In this document: in pieces, positions 1 through 10,971 of the stretch | Layout of the letters: every line of letters starts with the position of its first letter | Numbering within the stretch: position 1 is the first letter of the stretch | Assembly (NCBI GenBank): GCA_964036665.1 | Contig: OZ038529.1 | Location: 8,788,501 to 8,852,500, forward strand | DNA: 64,000 bases | Source: Gordius sp. MW1 | Taxonomy: Eukaryota; Nematomorpha; Gordioida; Gordea; Gordiidae | Direction of reading: 5' to 3' | The notes under the pieces: generated by a model | What the model was told of the DNA's origin: nothing | What the model saw: the letters and a program-made list of their open reading frames with translations, nothing else | Databases searched by the model: none | Position numbers and translations under genes: made by a program

Positions 1-1445
1 AAGTTACATATATCTCATACCTACTTAAACAAACCACTCTCTTCATGAATGAGTCGGGGCTTCGCCTAGTATAGAAGTGGAGGGCGGGGTGTCCCAATGA
101 ACTAGCGGAGACGAAGACAATCTGGTGGTGGGGGAAGGGCCTTCAAGGATGGACGCTATAACTTTGTCCCTCTCCTGCTCTCCCATGCCCTGACTCGCTT
201 TGCGGAGGGGAGGAAATAGGGAGGATTGTTCTGGGCGCTCGCCTAATAAGGATTGTTGAGCCTGATCCCGCCCGGGTTGGCCTAATAAGCTGCTAGAACT
301 TGATCCACCACTTCTAATGAAACCAGATTATATTTTATGTAAACACAGTTATTATTGATAACCTTTAGAGTTCCTGTTATACTTCAAAGTTAGAAATGCA
401 ATTATTTAAGTGGGTAGAGTTGATGGTTGCAATTAAAAATATTATATTTTTCCTAGCGCTCTCCGTGGTAAAGAAAATAGGGGAGTCAATGGAAAAAAGA
501 GAAGTATGATAATTGATTTAAAGAAATAGTATAAACACAAAAACTAGCCATTTCATAACAAAACAGATTTATTGAGAATTTTACAATATCCGACCAAATA
601 AAATAATACATGAATCAAGAAATTTAAAATTTGTTAACGTCAATCGCTCTCACATTTTTCTCAATCTCATATGTAGCTTCTGAAAATGACCTAGCTTAAA
701 AATCAAGAGGGTCTTCAAGGTTGATTCTATACAAATCTTTTCAATCGCTAGTAGGTTTTTATTCTTATGGGTAGCAAAACCAAATTCGATGCTCGAGGCG
801 GCAGTTTCAAGCTTTTCCACAAGCTCACCCCCATACCAGATTAGGTTCGAATTCAATCTTCTGCTCAAACTTCTGCGAGGTTGCCAATTACCTTTCCAAG
901 GCGGTCTTTCACATTAATTGGCCGGGCAAACACTTAGAAAGGTTTGGGTAGGCGTTTCGGTTAAAAAAACAACGGTTCATGCAAAGAAATTTAAACAAAT
1001 CTGACTTCTGTTTACCGAAAAGTTAGATCAAAGTAATGAATAAACAAAATTCATTTATAATTATGACTCCGTCCCCTATATTTTGTAGGAAGTGTAAATA
1101 CGGGTTCTAATCATCACATAGACTAACATTTCTGTCTTGTGAAGCTGAAGCTTTTTTTGTATAAATACATCGCTAGAAGAAATTAATTCATCTTTGTATA
1201 GGTGCAATGACATTACTCATTTAATTTATAAAAAGCAATATTTTCGTTGTTCAGATCTACATTCAGCGTCATATTTGTTTGATCCACCTATTTATGGGAG
1301 GTAGCAAACAATTAAGTAAACTATTAAATCCACCTAAGCACTATCAAGAACATCATAATGAAAAATGCGAAATTTTGCTGAATTTCGTGGAAGAGATGAA
1401 ATTTGAGCCGAGGCTGAGATATGGACTAGCGTTGATTACACTCAT
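1..1445. other. No recognisable gene; GC-rich patch at the left edge
   Basis: I see no supported gene here. Bases about 50-300 are clearly richer in G+C than the AT-rich surroundings and repeat the phrase CCTAATAAG, which looks like decayed repeat sequence, but I do not recognise a family. A minus-strand open frame at 650-868 has no family signature and no clear splice context, so I do not call it a gene. Confidence 0.4.
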
Positions 1446-1453
1446 GATTACAC

Positions 1454-1559
1454 TAGTGTTGTAAAAACGGCTGGGTTTTGTTTGGTCAATCCTTGGTTTT
1501 ACGACGTCGACTAAAACCAAGGGTCGACCAAACAAAACCAAGCGGTTTTTACAACACTG
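1454..1559. mobile_element. Miniature fold-back element, TAGTGTTG family (hAT-type)
   Basis: The element is almost entirely two inverted arms beginning TAGTGTTGTAAAAAC, ending in CAACACTG, with GTCGAC-type cores. It is flanked by a perfect 8-bp direct repeat GATTACAC (1446-1453 and 1560-1567). The 8-bp duplication and the TAGTG terminus fit hAT-superfamily miniature elements. A decayed relative follows at about 1720-1806. Confidence 0.75.
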
Positions 1560-1812
1560 GATTACACAATGAACATAATTTGTGGAAAGGAATATGCAGT
1601 GCACTAGCGATAAGAATAGTTACACTGTCGCTTTCAGTCCGACTTCCGAAAAGAGTTGGGCAACATTGGGAAATATTCATAATAAAGTTAGAAACAAATT
1701 GGCGAACAAGATACGTGAAAATAAGGCAAAACACCTTTGGTCTGTTTTAGTTTAGTCGACTAAGACTAAAGGTCGGCTAAACAAAACTCAGATCTTTAAC
1801 AACACTACTATC

Positions 1813-1948
1813 CATGGGCGTAGCCGCCCCCCCCCCTAAATGACGAAAAAAAAATTTTAAGGCAAATCCCTTAAAAATTATTTTGCCCCTCCCCCTAATT
1901 GAACGTTTATATGCCCCCCCCCTAATCCAAAACCTGGCAACGCCCATG
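1813..1948. mobile_element. MITE, CATGGGCGTAGCC family
   Basis: Terminal inverted repeats CATGGGCGTAGCC and ...CGCCCATG enclose C-rich and AT-rich sequence. Flanks CTACTATC and CTACTAGC match at 7 of 8 bases. It lies just beyond the stop codon of the Nova-like gene, so it may sit in its 3' UTR. Confidence 0.75.
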
Positions 1949-1974
1949 CTACTAGCTACGCTAAGTCTAACGCG

Positions 1975-4220
1975 TCATGGAAAAGCATACTTCATAAACG
2001 ACTTATGGTCTCGCCTTTGCCGGGAAGGCGACTGAGAAGATTGCCTCGAACTCCTACCACCATTACCATTATGGTGGTGGCCGTGGGGACTAGTGTTGTT
2101 GTTATTGGTGCTGTATAGCCGTTCTCGGTGATGATTGAAAACGTTATGTGCACCAGTAGTGTTGGATATGAGCATGTTCAAAGTAGGCGAAGTGGCTGTC
2201 AGTAAATTCAAAATTCCGTATTTAGCTAGAGTGCCTAGGGCATGTGAGATCTCTTTCAGGGCATGGCTATCGTAGCCATTCATTGCCCCCATACCCATAT
2301 TCATGGTATTGAGGTTCGGAGTATCGACCGGAACGTTTATACCACCTAGATATAGAAAACAATTAGAGCGTCTTAAATTTCATTTTATCAACCATGGGCG
2401 TAGCCAAGGGGGGGGGGGCGACTGTCCCCCTCTAAATCGTAAAATCCGTTTAAATTCATTATCATTTTGTCCCTCCCTAAATCAATATTGCCCCCTTCTA
2501 ATCCCATTGCTGGCTACGCCCATGTATGCATTAGACTAACAGTATAGCAACAATAGCTGGGAGACAAATAAAATTTTAAAAATATGTTATATGAACGCAA
2601 AAAAAATTTATATTATTTACAATTATCCAATACACGTTAGTTATAAATATTTTGACAAACAACTGATGCTGAAACTGCCCTCATATAGCTGGAACAACCC
2701 CCTTCTACAAGCAATTCAATGCATCTGGTTGGGCCGTTATTTCACTTATTCCCTAAATTTTGGCAAAATAAAGCATTTTTAGGAGCAAATATAAATTGTA
2801 CCAATCAATGTAAGGTTTGGTCGACAAAAGGTGATTATATAAGCAACCCCATCATGTGTGTAGTCAAGGGAAAATGGGGAAAGACACCTTCCCTCACCCT
2901 CTTAAAAATATTTTATTTCTATAAAATTAGGCTTATTAAAATTTTTTCATTTAAACTGCCTTTCAGAAATTAATATAAGTTTTATCAAATATACAGACGT
3001 GTTTGCTAATATTAATGTAAATCTTAACTTTGTCAATAATAGGCAAAACAGTTCATTTAAAGGTTTGAGCCAATTACTTAGAGAAGAGGCAAAAGGTGAG
3101 GGATTTGTTTTGCTGCTATTGCCATTGTTCTCAGATTTGGTGTGATCCCAATTACCATAGACTAATGTGAGGATAGGTGTGTAATTGGTAATGCAATCCA
3201 CCATTTTGTCCAAAATTAAGGTGAGAGCTTGTTCTATGCATTCTTGCCTGCCCCCCATAGTAAGGATTCTTTCATTAGTACTGGCTACGGCTGCATTGTA
3301 ATTTGGCTTATCTGTCTTACGAGTGGAAAATTCAATTTTAACCCTGCATTGTTGTTTAATCTGTGTTATGTAACTACCATTTTTGCCAATCAAAACACCA
3401 GCCAAACTGTTGGGCACCAGCAAACGAAGCTAAATAAATATAACGTGCTAAGGTGTGAGAAGTTTTATTTAAAATTTATAAAAACAACTTTGTGTTGAAT
3501 AAATTTTGTTTAACCAATATTTATGTTTAATTATTGCAACTTATTAAATAAATGAGTGTTAGAATCAATATGTGATAAAAACCTATTAAAAAGAGCAACT
3601 TTGATATAATAAATTGAAAGAAAAATAATAGTTCTAGGGATTAATTATGAGCACCCACTTTGGGGTAATATGCAAGCTTAATAAAAACAATAAATATTTC
3701 AATCAATATGTCTAAACACATATATAACTTTGTGACATATTAACAAATCTTAAGATAAAGCATTAGCATACTTTCATTTATATTATTCATGCTTTATAGC
3801 TTACTCTTCCTTCCATTGTCCTTTTTTCGTCCAATACTTTATTATTTATAATGCAAAATGCTGCAAGAACAGATTCCTTGTTTCCTGATATTAAGCATAC
3901 GCGTTCTTGTGTGCCTTAATATATTATATAGATATTCAAATATCATATAAAACCTGGAAAAAATTCGTTGCTTTTAGAGAGTTTAATTTTGGCGTCTGTA
4001 TCTTTTTGTATAGAACCAATGGTCTCTCCACCACGGCCAATAATTATGCCCGCCACATTGGTATGTATTAAAATTTTTAAATGTATTACTATTTCTATAA
4101 GAAGTTGACAATAATGTCACAATAATAACCTTTATTAATGCGTTTTTTTGGATTTTCTTCAACTTCTTCAGCACTGTAACGTTTTCGTGAATCACCATCA
4201 ATTGAATCTGCGTCTTCCAT
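1975..4220 (-). CDS. Nova/Pasilla-like KH-domain RNA-binding splicing regulator
   Basis: Exons on the minus strand: 4220-4130, 4094-3954, 3914-3805, 3429-3156 and 2345-1975. The phases agree and give 328 aa. The start ATG opens [14 protein letters not shown], a basic nuclear-signal-like N-terminus typical of Nova. KH1 (about 36-105) has the GRGG loop at 50-53 and is followed by [21 protein letters not shown], a Nova hallmark. KH2 (about 115-190) has GKNG at 129-132. The last exon has Nova-like [16 protein letters not shown], then an Asn/His/Ser/Arg-rich tail. Nova proteins bind YCAY clusters in pre-mRNA and control alternative splicing in the nucleus. A third C-terminal KH domain, usual in Nova, is missing from this model. 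Two introns are only 35 and 39 nt; intron 4 holds a MITE. Family identity is firm; exon ends are inferred from GT/AG and phase. Confidence 0.88.
2393..2524. mobile_element. MITE, CATGGGCGTAGCC family, in intron 4 of the Nova-like gene
   Basis: Both termini are intact (CATGGGCGTAGCC and GGCTACGCCCATG) around G-rich and C-rich segments. The 8-bp flanks do not match, so the target duplication has decayed or been lost. It lies inside the intron 2346-3155. Confidence 0.75.
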
Positions 4221-4329
4221 AAGAATATGGATATGTATGCCTTAAGATATCAATTTTAGAATACTCCAATTGATTCAATATTGAATATTAGCAAAAAAAA
4301 ATTTGCTTTAAGCATTAAAATTTAGAACC

Positions 4330-4601
4330 AGGCTATGTATTCTCGATTTTGAGTTATAAATAACAAAACGTAAAACGCATTTCTAAACGTTCCATTCCCG
4401 AGCGCAATCATCGCGTTCGAATTTGTGTGTTATTGTTTAAAAATAATCCTTTCAAGTCAAAATTATCTTTAAGGGACAGGGTTAAGGTTAGGGTTTTAGG
4501 TCAGCGTTTTAGGTTAGGGTTAGGATTAGATGCAATGGAACGTTTAAGAAATGCGTTTTACGTTTTGTTATTTATCACTCAAAATCGAGAATACATAGCC
4601 T
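4330..4601. mobile_element. Fold-back element with telomere-like interior
   Basis: Inverted arms of about 60-70 bp begin AGGCTATGTATTCTCG and end CGAGAATACATAGCCT. The arms include AACAAAACGTAAAACGCATT and its complement. The interior (about 4470-4530) carries TTAGGGTTAGG-like repeats. I cannot find a clean target-site duplication, so the class is open. It lies just upstream of the Nova-like start codon. Confidence 0.65.
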
Positions 4602-4715
4602 AGGCAAATTTACGTAAAATTAATTATTCACTTTCGCGTCTGCATACATATCTATTTCAACTGCCGAAAACCATCTTGCCGAATTAAATGTAAGAGGGCA
4701 AAGATCCCATCCATC

Positions 4716-4973
4716 TTGGAGCCATCGGACCCCTCCTTGGAGGGACGTATGCGTCCTGATGGATCTTCTTTAGTCCCATGGAGCAATGGTCGTCACCCTA
4801 AATGGCTTCACATGTACCTATTTGCCCCCTTTAACTACAACAATGATTCTTTAGCTGTTGCAGAGGGGCGGAAAACAAATAAATACAAAGCCCTATTATC
4901 CTCAAACATTTGTATTCCATTAGTTGCTTTGTGTTCAGACACCTTTGGTAAACAGGCTTTAGCTTTTTATTAA
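4716..4973 (+). pseudogene. Fragment of a non-LTR retrotransposon C-terminal region
   Basis: The 85-codon frame contains MRPDGSSLVPWSNGRHPKW followed by a region ending SSNICIPLVALCSDTFGKQALAF. This resembles the C-terminal part of a widespread invertebrate retrotransposon polyprotein. A related fragment lies at 23755-24000 in this window and a further piece of the same kind of C-terminus at 46370-46615. There is no catalytic domain here; it is a short remnant. Assignment to a particular LINE clade is not possible from this piece. Confidence 0.45.
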
Positions 4974-5053
4974 ATAGGTAGGAAACGTTCTCCCCCGTCT
5001 AAGCATTCGGTATCCTTTTTACTGTAACAGAGACTTCGTATTCTTATAGCCAA

Positions 5054-5209
5054 GTACAGGCGGCCGTCCCCCCCTTAATGGCAAAAAAAAATTCAATGAA
5101 AAAACCCTTAAAAATTAAAAAAAAAAATATATGCTTTGTTCCCCCCCCCCTAATTAAACTTTTGAACGTTTTGCCCTCCCTCCCCCTAATCCAACCGGCT
5201 ACGCCCATG
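5054..5209. mobile_element. Decayed MITE, CATGGGCGTAGCC family
   Basis: The right end (GGCTACGCCCATG) and the C-rich block before it are clear. The left end is eroded to GGCGGCCGTCCCCCCC. No target duplication is visible. Confidence 0.6.
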
Positions 5210-5281
5210 AAGGCACCCAGGATGAATTCGGCAAGATGGTTTTCGGCGAGTTGATAGGACACCTTAGTATTAAGTTTAACC

Positions 5282-5582
5282 CATAGACTAATAAAACCAT
5301 AGACTGCCGCTGATAATTTAACAGCAAATATAGCACGCGCCATTTTGTGGGAAATTGTAACCAAACAATAGAATTCAGCAAAATTTAGGGTTGTAATTTA
5401 TTTATTTTTTTTAATTTATAATTTAAGCTATTAGTCTTATTTATTTTCTTCAATATTTTATAGTGGAGAAGTATAAATATCTGTTGTTGAGTTTTTCCTA
5501 CAAAATGGCAGCTATTTTGGTGTCTGAATAATTTCAATAGTAAAATCAGCTGTTAGGCAGTCTATGGTTTTATTAGTCTATG
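5282..5582. mobile_element. MITE, CATAGACTAATAAAACC family (hAT-type)
   Basis: The ends are inverted copies of CATAGACTAATAAAACCATAG continuing into GACTGCC. A perfect 8-bp target duplication GTTTAACC lies at 5274-5281 and 5583-5590. Further short copies of TAGTCTATGGTTTAA are tandemly arranged just to the right (5591-5643). Confidence 0.8.
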
Positions 5583-5590
5583 GTTTAACC

Positions 5591-6156
5591 ATAAACTAAT
5601 TTATTAGTCTATGGTTTAATTATAAACTAATTATTAGTCTATGAGTTTAACTGCCCTATGTATTATCATTGATCAACACGCAGAAGGGGAATCAGGAATA
5701 TATTGGAAGAATGTTGGAAGGTATATTGGGAGACGGCAGGGCAGGGGACAAAAGGTTACAAGACTCCACCGCGTACACGACAATATACTTTTTCTTTCTT
5801 TACATCTTGGTTATTTATTTTATTATGTCAAAACTAAGGAAAAAGTGAAAATATATCAAAAATTATCGATACAGGTTGTGTACGCGTATAAAAAATTCAA
5901 TGATGCGTGTTGATCAATAATAATATATGGAAAAGAAATAACAAGCACGTATAAGCGCGGGGGGGGGAAGTCACACACACGTAAGTAAAATTAAATGTAA
6001 AGGAAAAGAGGTATAATCCAATAGCTGAAGGAATTTTTATCATTGTGCTTAACAGAAGAATATAATTTGATAACTCTCATACTTGTATTAACTGAAAGAG
6101 AAAAGTTTGCTTAAAGTTGATTCTAATTGGCTTATAGGTAGACGACACCTTACTAC
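5591..6156. other. Intergenic, no recognised gene
   Basis: Short TAGTCTATG-type repeats at the left, then AT-rich sequence with a G run at 5958-5967. The open frame starting at 5641 begins inside the repeat and shows no family similarity. Confidence 0.4.
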
Positions 6157-6606
6157 CATAGACTAGATAGACTGCTTATCAACGCACAAAATGTATACCC
6201 TTTTTCCGCCCTCTTGAGAGGCACATTGTAAAGTGGTTATCATATAGAAATTCGTAATTTTCGCAAATTAAATAATCTTAAAAAGGTAAATAAAAAATAT
6301 TAAATTGGGTAGATATCAAAAACATTTTAAAATAAATATCATTTAAAAAATACATAAATTAAAAATGTAAAAAATGCGATTAAAGTTTGTTTAATAATAA
6401 TATAGCGCCATCAATTTTAATTGTTTTGTATAATATAATTTTTTACGTTGGTTTAACTTTATAAACTAGTGAGGAAGGTAAATTGACTGTTATAGGGCAA
6501 AATTACATGGTTAAAATACACCAATTGCTCTCCTCAAAATGGAGGAAAATTTGACACACAATTAACCATATGCAACGTCTGGCATGAGCAGTCTATCTAG
6601 TCTATG
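6157..6606. mobile_element. MITE, CATAGACTAGATAGAC family (hAT-type), 450 bp
   Basis: Terminal inverted repeats CATAGACTAGATAGACTGCT and its complement bound the element. The flanks CTTACTAC (6149-6156) and CTTACGAC (6607-6614) match at 7 of 8. The same family occurs inverted at 12188-12623 and, shorter, at 53900-54173. Confidence 0.8.
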
Positions 6607-6614
6607 CTTACGAC

Positions 6615-7628
6615 AAACAATCGGTATAATGAAGGTCAATATGCCTTAGACAGTCCTAGAAGATAAACGAAAAGTGTAAAGAAGAGACCCACATGTGATT
6701 GGTATCTAAAACAATTTTAGCATTATGATGGAGACAATTTATGCGTTCAAGGGCTTAGCCCTTAGTCCCTTCTTGTTCAGAAAAATAGAATATTATAACT
6801 AAATTTTGAGGCCAAATAGCACCATGTGAAAAGATGTTTGCACTCAATTTCTTTTGATTAAATCTGAATAGGATTGATTTGAAATAGATTGTCCAATAGA
6901 CTAGAACAAGATAGTTTAGGGTGATTAAAAGGTTGGTAATTGTAGGGATCTTCGCTCATAAAATGTATCACTTTAAAAATATTTAGAATCGACTCTTTAG
7001 ACCGGGCATGAAAGCATGAACGCTTAGAGGCGTAAGCAAATACATGTAAAGGAGGTTTTATGAAACCTAGAATTTAAAAACACTTAAGGTAAGTTATATA
7101 GGCAAAAGTAAATACTACCAATGAGAGTAGAATGTAGAGATCAAAGTTGCGCCAAACTAGAACAGAAACAAAATTATGATAAGAGGAAGACCTAGGCACA
7201 ATGTTAGCAAAGCTTCTCAAGTAAAAATGATAGGCGTGTATGCCGTATCCTGTTTTTTTTTAAATTTATTACATCATAAATGTATTAAAAAATATCGCCC
7301 ATCATATTTAAATATTAATAGTTTATTTTCCCTCCTAAGAAATATTAACTGTATTTAATTTATAGATTGCGCTAACCAGAAATTAAACGTCTCGCTTTTA
7401 CGAAGGATAGTCGCGATGTGGTTCCAAAAAGGGGTGACTATACTTACCCATCGTACGATAAAATATGGGGGGGGAGGCAGTAAACCTAGATGGGGCCATA
7501 AGAGTCAGGGGGGATTATTTACGCTAAATTTAGCTCTTTAGAAACTATAAAACCACATCTTATCATAAATATTTTGCTAATATGCTTATATAAAATTGAC
7601 TCATAACGCCTAATTGACTACTAACATA
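6615..7628. other. Intergenic, nothing recognised
   Basis: AT-rich DNA without a supported gene. The 60-codon frame at 7176-7358 has no family similarity and no splice context that I can defend. Confidence 0.4.
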
Positions 7629-7961
7629 TAAAGACCTGCACGGGCGGCCCGATGCCCGGGCGGGGCCTAATTTATAAATTATAGGCCCGGCCCGGAATAA
7701 TTTAGAAGAAATAACCTAAGTAGTCTTTTAATATGTTTAAAACTATCTATAAAATTTCAAAAAATAAATTAATTACAAGTTATTGAATCTGTTAAACATT
7801 AATTCATTACAAATGAATATGGAACAAAAAAAGTTTAATGCTAATAGCTGAAAATATTCAGCCTTGTTTTAGAAGATGCTAAAATTCTGGCTTGGGCCTG
7901 TTTTTATTTTTAATTCGGAGCTCGGGCCGGGCCTTAAAAAAATCGATTTTGCAGGTCTCCA
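7629..7961. mobile_element. Miniature element, AGACCTGCA family with CGGGCC-rich ends
   Basis: Inverted ends TAAAGACCTGCA and TGCAGGTCTCCA enclose CCCGGGCGGGGCC- and GGCCGGGCC-rich arms and an AT-rich centre. Flanks CTAACATA and CTAACAAA match at 7 of 8. Related GC-rich pieces occur near 14060-14190, 14720-14790, 27320-27730, 46010-46130, 47150-47340 and 58976-59110. Confidence 0.65.
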
Positions 7962-7969
7962 CTAACAAA

Positions 7970-8380
7970 CTATTCGTTAAGGATATTATAAACCAATGTG
8001 CCATCTTGTAATATAGTTGAACCATATATTTTCTGAAAATAGCTTAGTAAAATGTTTAGTATTTAATTATTCATAATATTTTGTACTCATCTATTATATA
8101 CAGGCCATCGAGGAAAGTAAAAAATCATTGATTTGGATACACAGCAAAAATTGAGAAAGACAAGTTAACTTCTTAAACTTCATAAACCTAAGTCCATTTT
8201 TATTTTATTTTAAAAGTTCTCCCCTACATTTTGAATAGCTTGGGGTTAGGGACTCTATTCGGTAAAACATATAATTGTTCAACGAGTATAATTTAAATAT
8301 AAAGGAAAACTAATGCTAAATTTTATTAAAAGGGATACATTAAACGAAAGATATATGAAATCTGCGCGCAATAAAACGCA
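7970..8380. other. 3' flank of the decarboxylase gene, nothing recognised
   Basis: AT-rich sequence downstream of the stop codon (minus strand). It would contain the 3' UTR, but I cannot fix the cleavage site. Confidence 0.35.
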
Positions 8381-9813
8381 TTAGACGCCCAAAGGCAAGG
8401 GGGTACAATTCAAAAGGGCAGCGACCACCTGGTTAACCAAGTCACTTGGCTCAGCCATGGCTCCCATCCCATGCTCGCCACAAGCCAAACCCTTTTCAAT
8501 TGGTGGCACAACGCGAAACTTTAACAATCGGGTCACAGTGTCCAAGTGCAAGCTCGTCAACGGATTTTCCCACATTCCCGTGTTCATGGCTGGCGCAATC
8601 AAAACCGGAACCCGCCCAGGGCGCCATGCCCTCAAGATGCATGTGATCAAATTATCGGCCAGTCCATTGGCTACCTAAATGGATAACAAAATCCGTTTTA
8701 ACTCAGTTTTGACTAAAGCTCAAAAACAATCTTACCTTTTGTGTTAAATATAAATGTGAAATTTAAGTACCGCGACAATTTGTTTTTAAATTTCATCGAA
8801 TTAATTAATTAAACGCTTTCCCTTCGTACATTCCCAAACTCGAGCATATTACTAAATAGCTGCGCTTTTAATTCATATTCAAAACAAATTTGCATTTAAG
8901 TCCTGACATAGAAAAGATGTTTACAACTAATAACTTAGGTCATTTTAGCATAATTTAGTAATTGATCAAAACACTACTTCTTTAAAATACATTACTTTGC
9001 ACATGGGCGTAGCCAGGTTTAAAATTAAGGGGGGGGGCAGATTAAAAAAAAAGGTCTTGACTATCCAAAAATTTTCCTGAGCGCAAAAAAAAGGTCTCGA
9101 CTATCCAAAAATTTTCCTGAGAGCAAAATAAAAAAGGTCTCGACTATCCAAAAATTTTCGGCGATCAAAAAAAAGCAACTCCCTTAATTTAGGGGGGGGG
9201 GGCAGCCCCCCCCCCTGCCTACGCCCATGACTTTGCATAATTATATATAATACCCAAAATGGAAGTCTTGTTTTCGGTATAACTGCAAAAAAATGTAGAA
9301 TTTCAATAAGAAGTTGCCTTATCATTTAATTTTCCATAATAAACTTTAAACACCATAATTTAAAATTGAGATTCTTCAGTAAACAATTTGCAAGTCAAAA
9401 ATTATAAATTTTATCAACCGGAGTGTTATGTTTAATGTAATTTTAACCGTTCCAGCCAACGCCCTTACCTTAGCCAGGGTATTGGCGTCGCAGGGAGCAA
9501 GGAGGGCTACATCCGCCCAATCCCGTAGTTCGATGTGAAGCACGGGATCGCCACGTGATTTCCAAGTTGACCAATCGTCGGCATCAGTGTACACACCCAC
9601 CACGCCCCGTTTCCCACCAATGGCTACGTCCTTGAGGTCGAAAAAAGCTAGGGACTTTTGAGTACATACCAATTTGATACGAGCTTCGGGCAGGGTTAGG
9701 GTCAAAAGTTCGAGTAGTTGGGGAATTTTGATGGAAGCCACGCTTCCCGTAGCACCAACTAATATGTTGGGACCGGCTGCTGGACTTGCGGCAATTTTAT
9801 CGGGCTTCGTCAT
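8381..9813 (-). CDS. PPCDC: Phosphopantothenoylcysteine decarboxylase (PPCDC)
   Basis: Two exons (9813-9469 and 8674-8381, intron phase 0) encode 212 aa; animal PPCDC is about 200 aa. The enzyme removes CO2 from 4'-phosphopantothenoylcysteine to give 4'-phosphopantetheine, the third step of coenzyme A synthesis, using FMN, in the cytosol. The flavoprotein fold starts NILVGATGSVASIK (16-29). The catalytic His is H93 in DPVLHIELRDWAD, followed by LLAPCDANTLAK. The substrate-clamp motif is PAMNTGMW (143-150). The catalytic Cys is C180 in ACGEHGMGAMAE. All key residues are present, so it is probably functional. The start ATG at 9813 gives a short N-terminal extension like that of human PPCDC. The intron carries a 228-bp MITE. 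Confidence 0.93.
9002..9229. mobile_element. MITE, CATGGGCGTAGCC family, in the PPCDC intron
   Basis: Intact ends and a perfect 8-bp target duplication ACTTTGCA (8994-9001 and 9230-9237). The interior has three tandem copies of a ~40-bp unit containing GGTCTCGACTATCCAAAAAT. The same internal unit occurs in the copy at 50989-51325, so these two form a subfamily. Confidence 0.85.
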
Positions 9814-10393
9814 AGGTCTTCGTTAACTATTTTATAACCGTAAGACTGCAACCACTTTGTATAATATAGTTGAATAGTCATGGGTTGTGTCCCAGTCAAA
9901 CAGACTGGCCAACAGGTGATTTTGGCATTAAAATTTATCAAGTAACTTAGGTCCCCTGTTTGGGTGAGGTAACTTGTGGAATGATATTTGCAAAAGTTCA
10001 GGAAGAACATCAAATGATCATCTTTCTACATCTAAGCTTGACATTTTTCAGCAAAATAATGGCGCTTGGCTTATTATTTGTCTCAAACATGGCGGTATAC
10101 ACCTTACTAGTGTTGTAAAAACGGCTGGTTTTTTTGATCGACCTTTGATTTTAGTAGATAAAACATAAACAGATCAAATGTTTTTGGTCTGTTCTTCTTA
10201 GTCGACCTCTGAGCTTAGGCAAAATTTGAAAACAGATCAGAAAATTATCAGCTGTTCGCTAGTCTATTGTATTATTAGTCTATGGTCCTTTTATAATTGG
10301 CATGGGGGTCGTCTGGAATGGAATTGAGAAGGAGAGGCAAAATGTTTGTTATTTTTTAAGAAACGGGGACAACATATTATTTTTAACTTTCAA
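9814..10393. other. Upstream of PPCDC; partial TAGTGTTG repeat
   Basis: No gene seen. A TAGTGTTGTAAAAACGGCTG end at about 10108 begins a decayed TAGTGTTG-family element. TAGTCTATG-type repeat ends occur at about 10260-10290. The PPCDC promoter should lie at the left of this interval, but I see no decisive element. Confidence 0.4.
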
Positions 10394-10547
10394 CATGGGT
10401 GTAGCCAGCAATGGATTTAGAGGGATGATTTAGGGAGGGGCAAAATGATCATTTTTTGAAGTTTAGCCCCAATTTTAATAGATTTTAACAAATTTTTGGA
10501 TTTAGAGGGGGTAGCCGCCCCTCCCTGCCCCCCTGGCTATGCACTGG
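10394..10547. mobile_element. MITE, CATGGGCGTAGCC family, decayed right end
   Basis: The left end reads CATGGGTGTAGCCAG. The interior has the usual GCCGCCCCTCCC block, and the right end is eroded to CTGGCTATGCACTGG. No target duplication found. Confidence 0.6.
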
Positions 10548-10971
10548 CGTTAAAGACCGTAAAAGATCCTGGGAAATGCACTATATCTCAAGACATGTAA
10601 ATAACTAAATATTCTTTGTCTCTAGCGTGTCTTACCGGTCGTAACGCCCATACCATAATTTATACCCCTACATGGCCTACCACTTACGTTCATTAACTAC
10701 GTCCACCACGTCCACCCCCTCTGTCACCACCATCAGGCCCCTCCTACGGAAAACCCCTTCGATACCAACAGAAGCACTGAGGATAACTCGTAATTGGACT
10801 CAACAGGTATGTCCGGATGGGAACTAAAGACGACTCGGGTATCCCTTTGGTTACCCAGACAGTCTAATGGTCGGCAAAAGAGTTACGATCCATTAAAAGT
10901 GACATAGTATCACTACGACACGCACGAGAGCAAAAATCGCGGACTCTCGGTCCAGCCCGTAGTGCCCCAAT

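Noticed and set aside
650-868. A small minus-strand gene (72 codons)
   Set aside because: No family signature, no flanking splice signals I can defend, and it lies in repeat-like sequence.
4470-4530. Interstitial telomere or chromosome end
   Set aside because: The TTAGGG-like units are few, irregular and inside a fold-back repeat that recurs elsewhere in the window.
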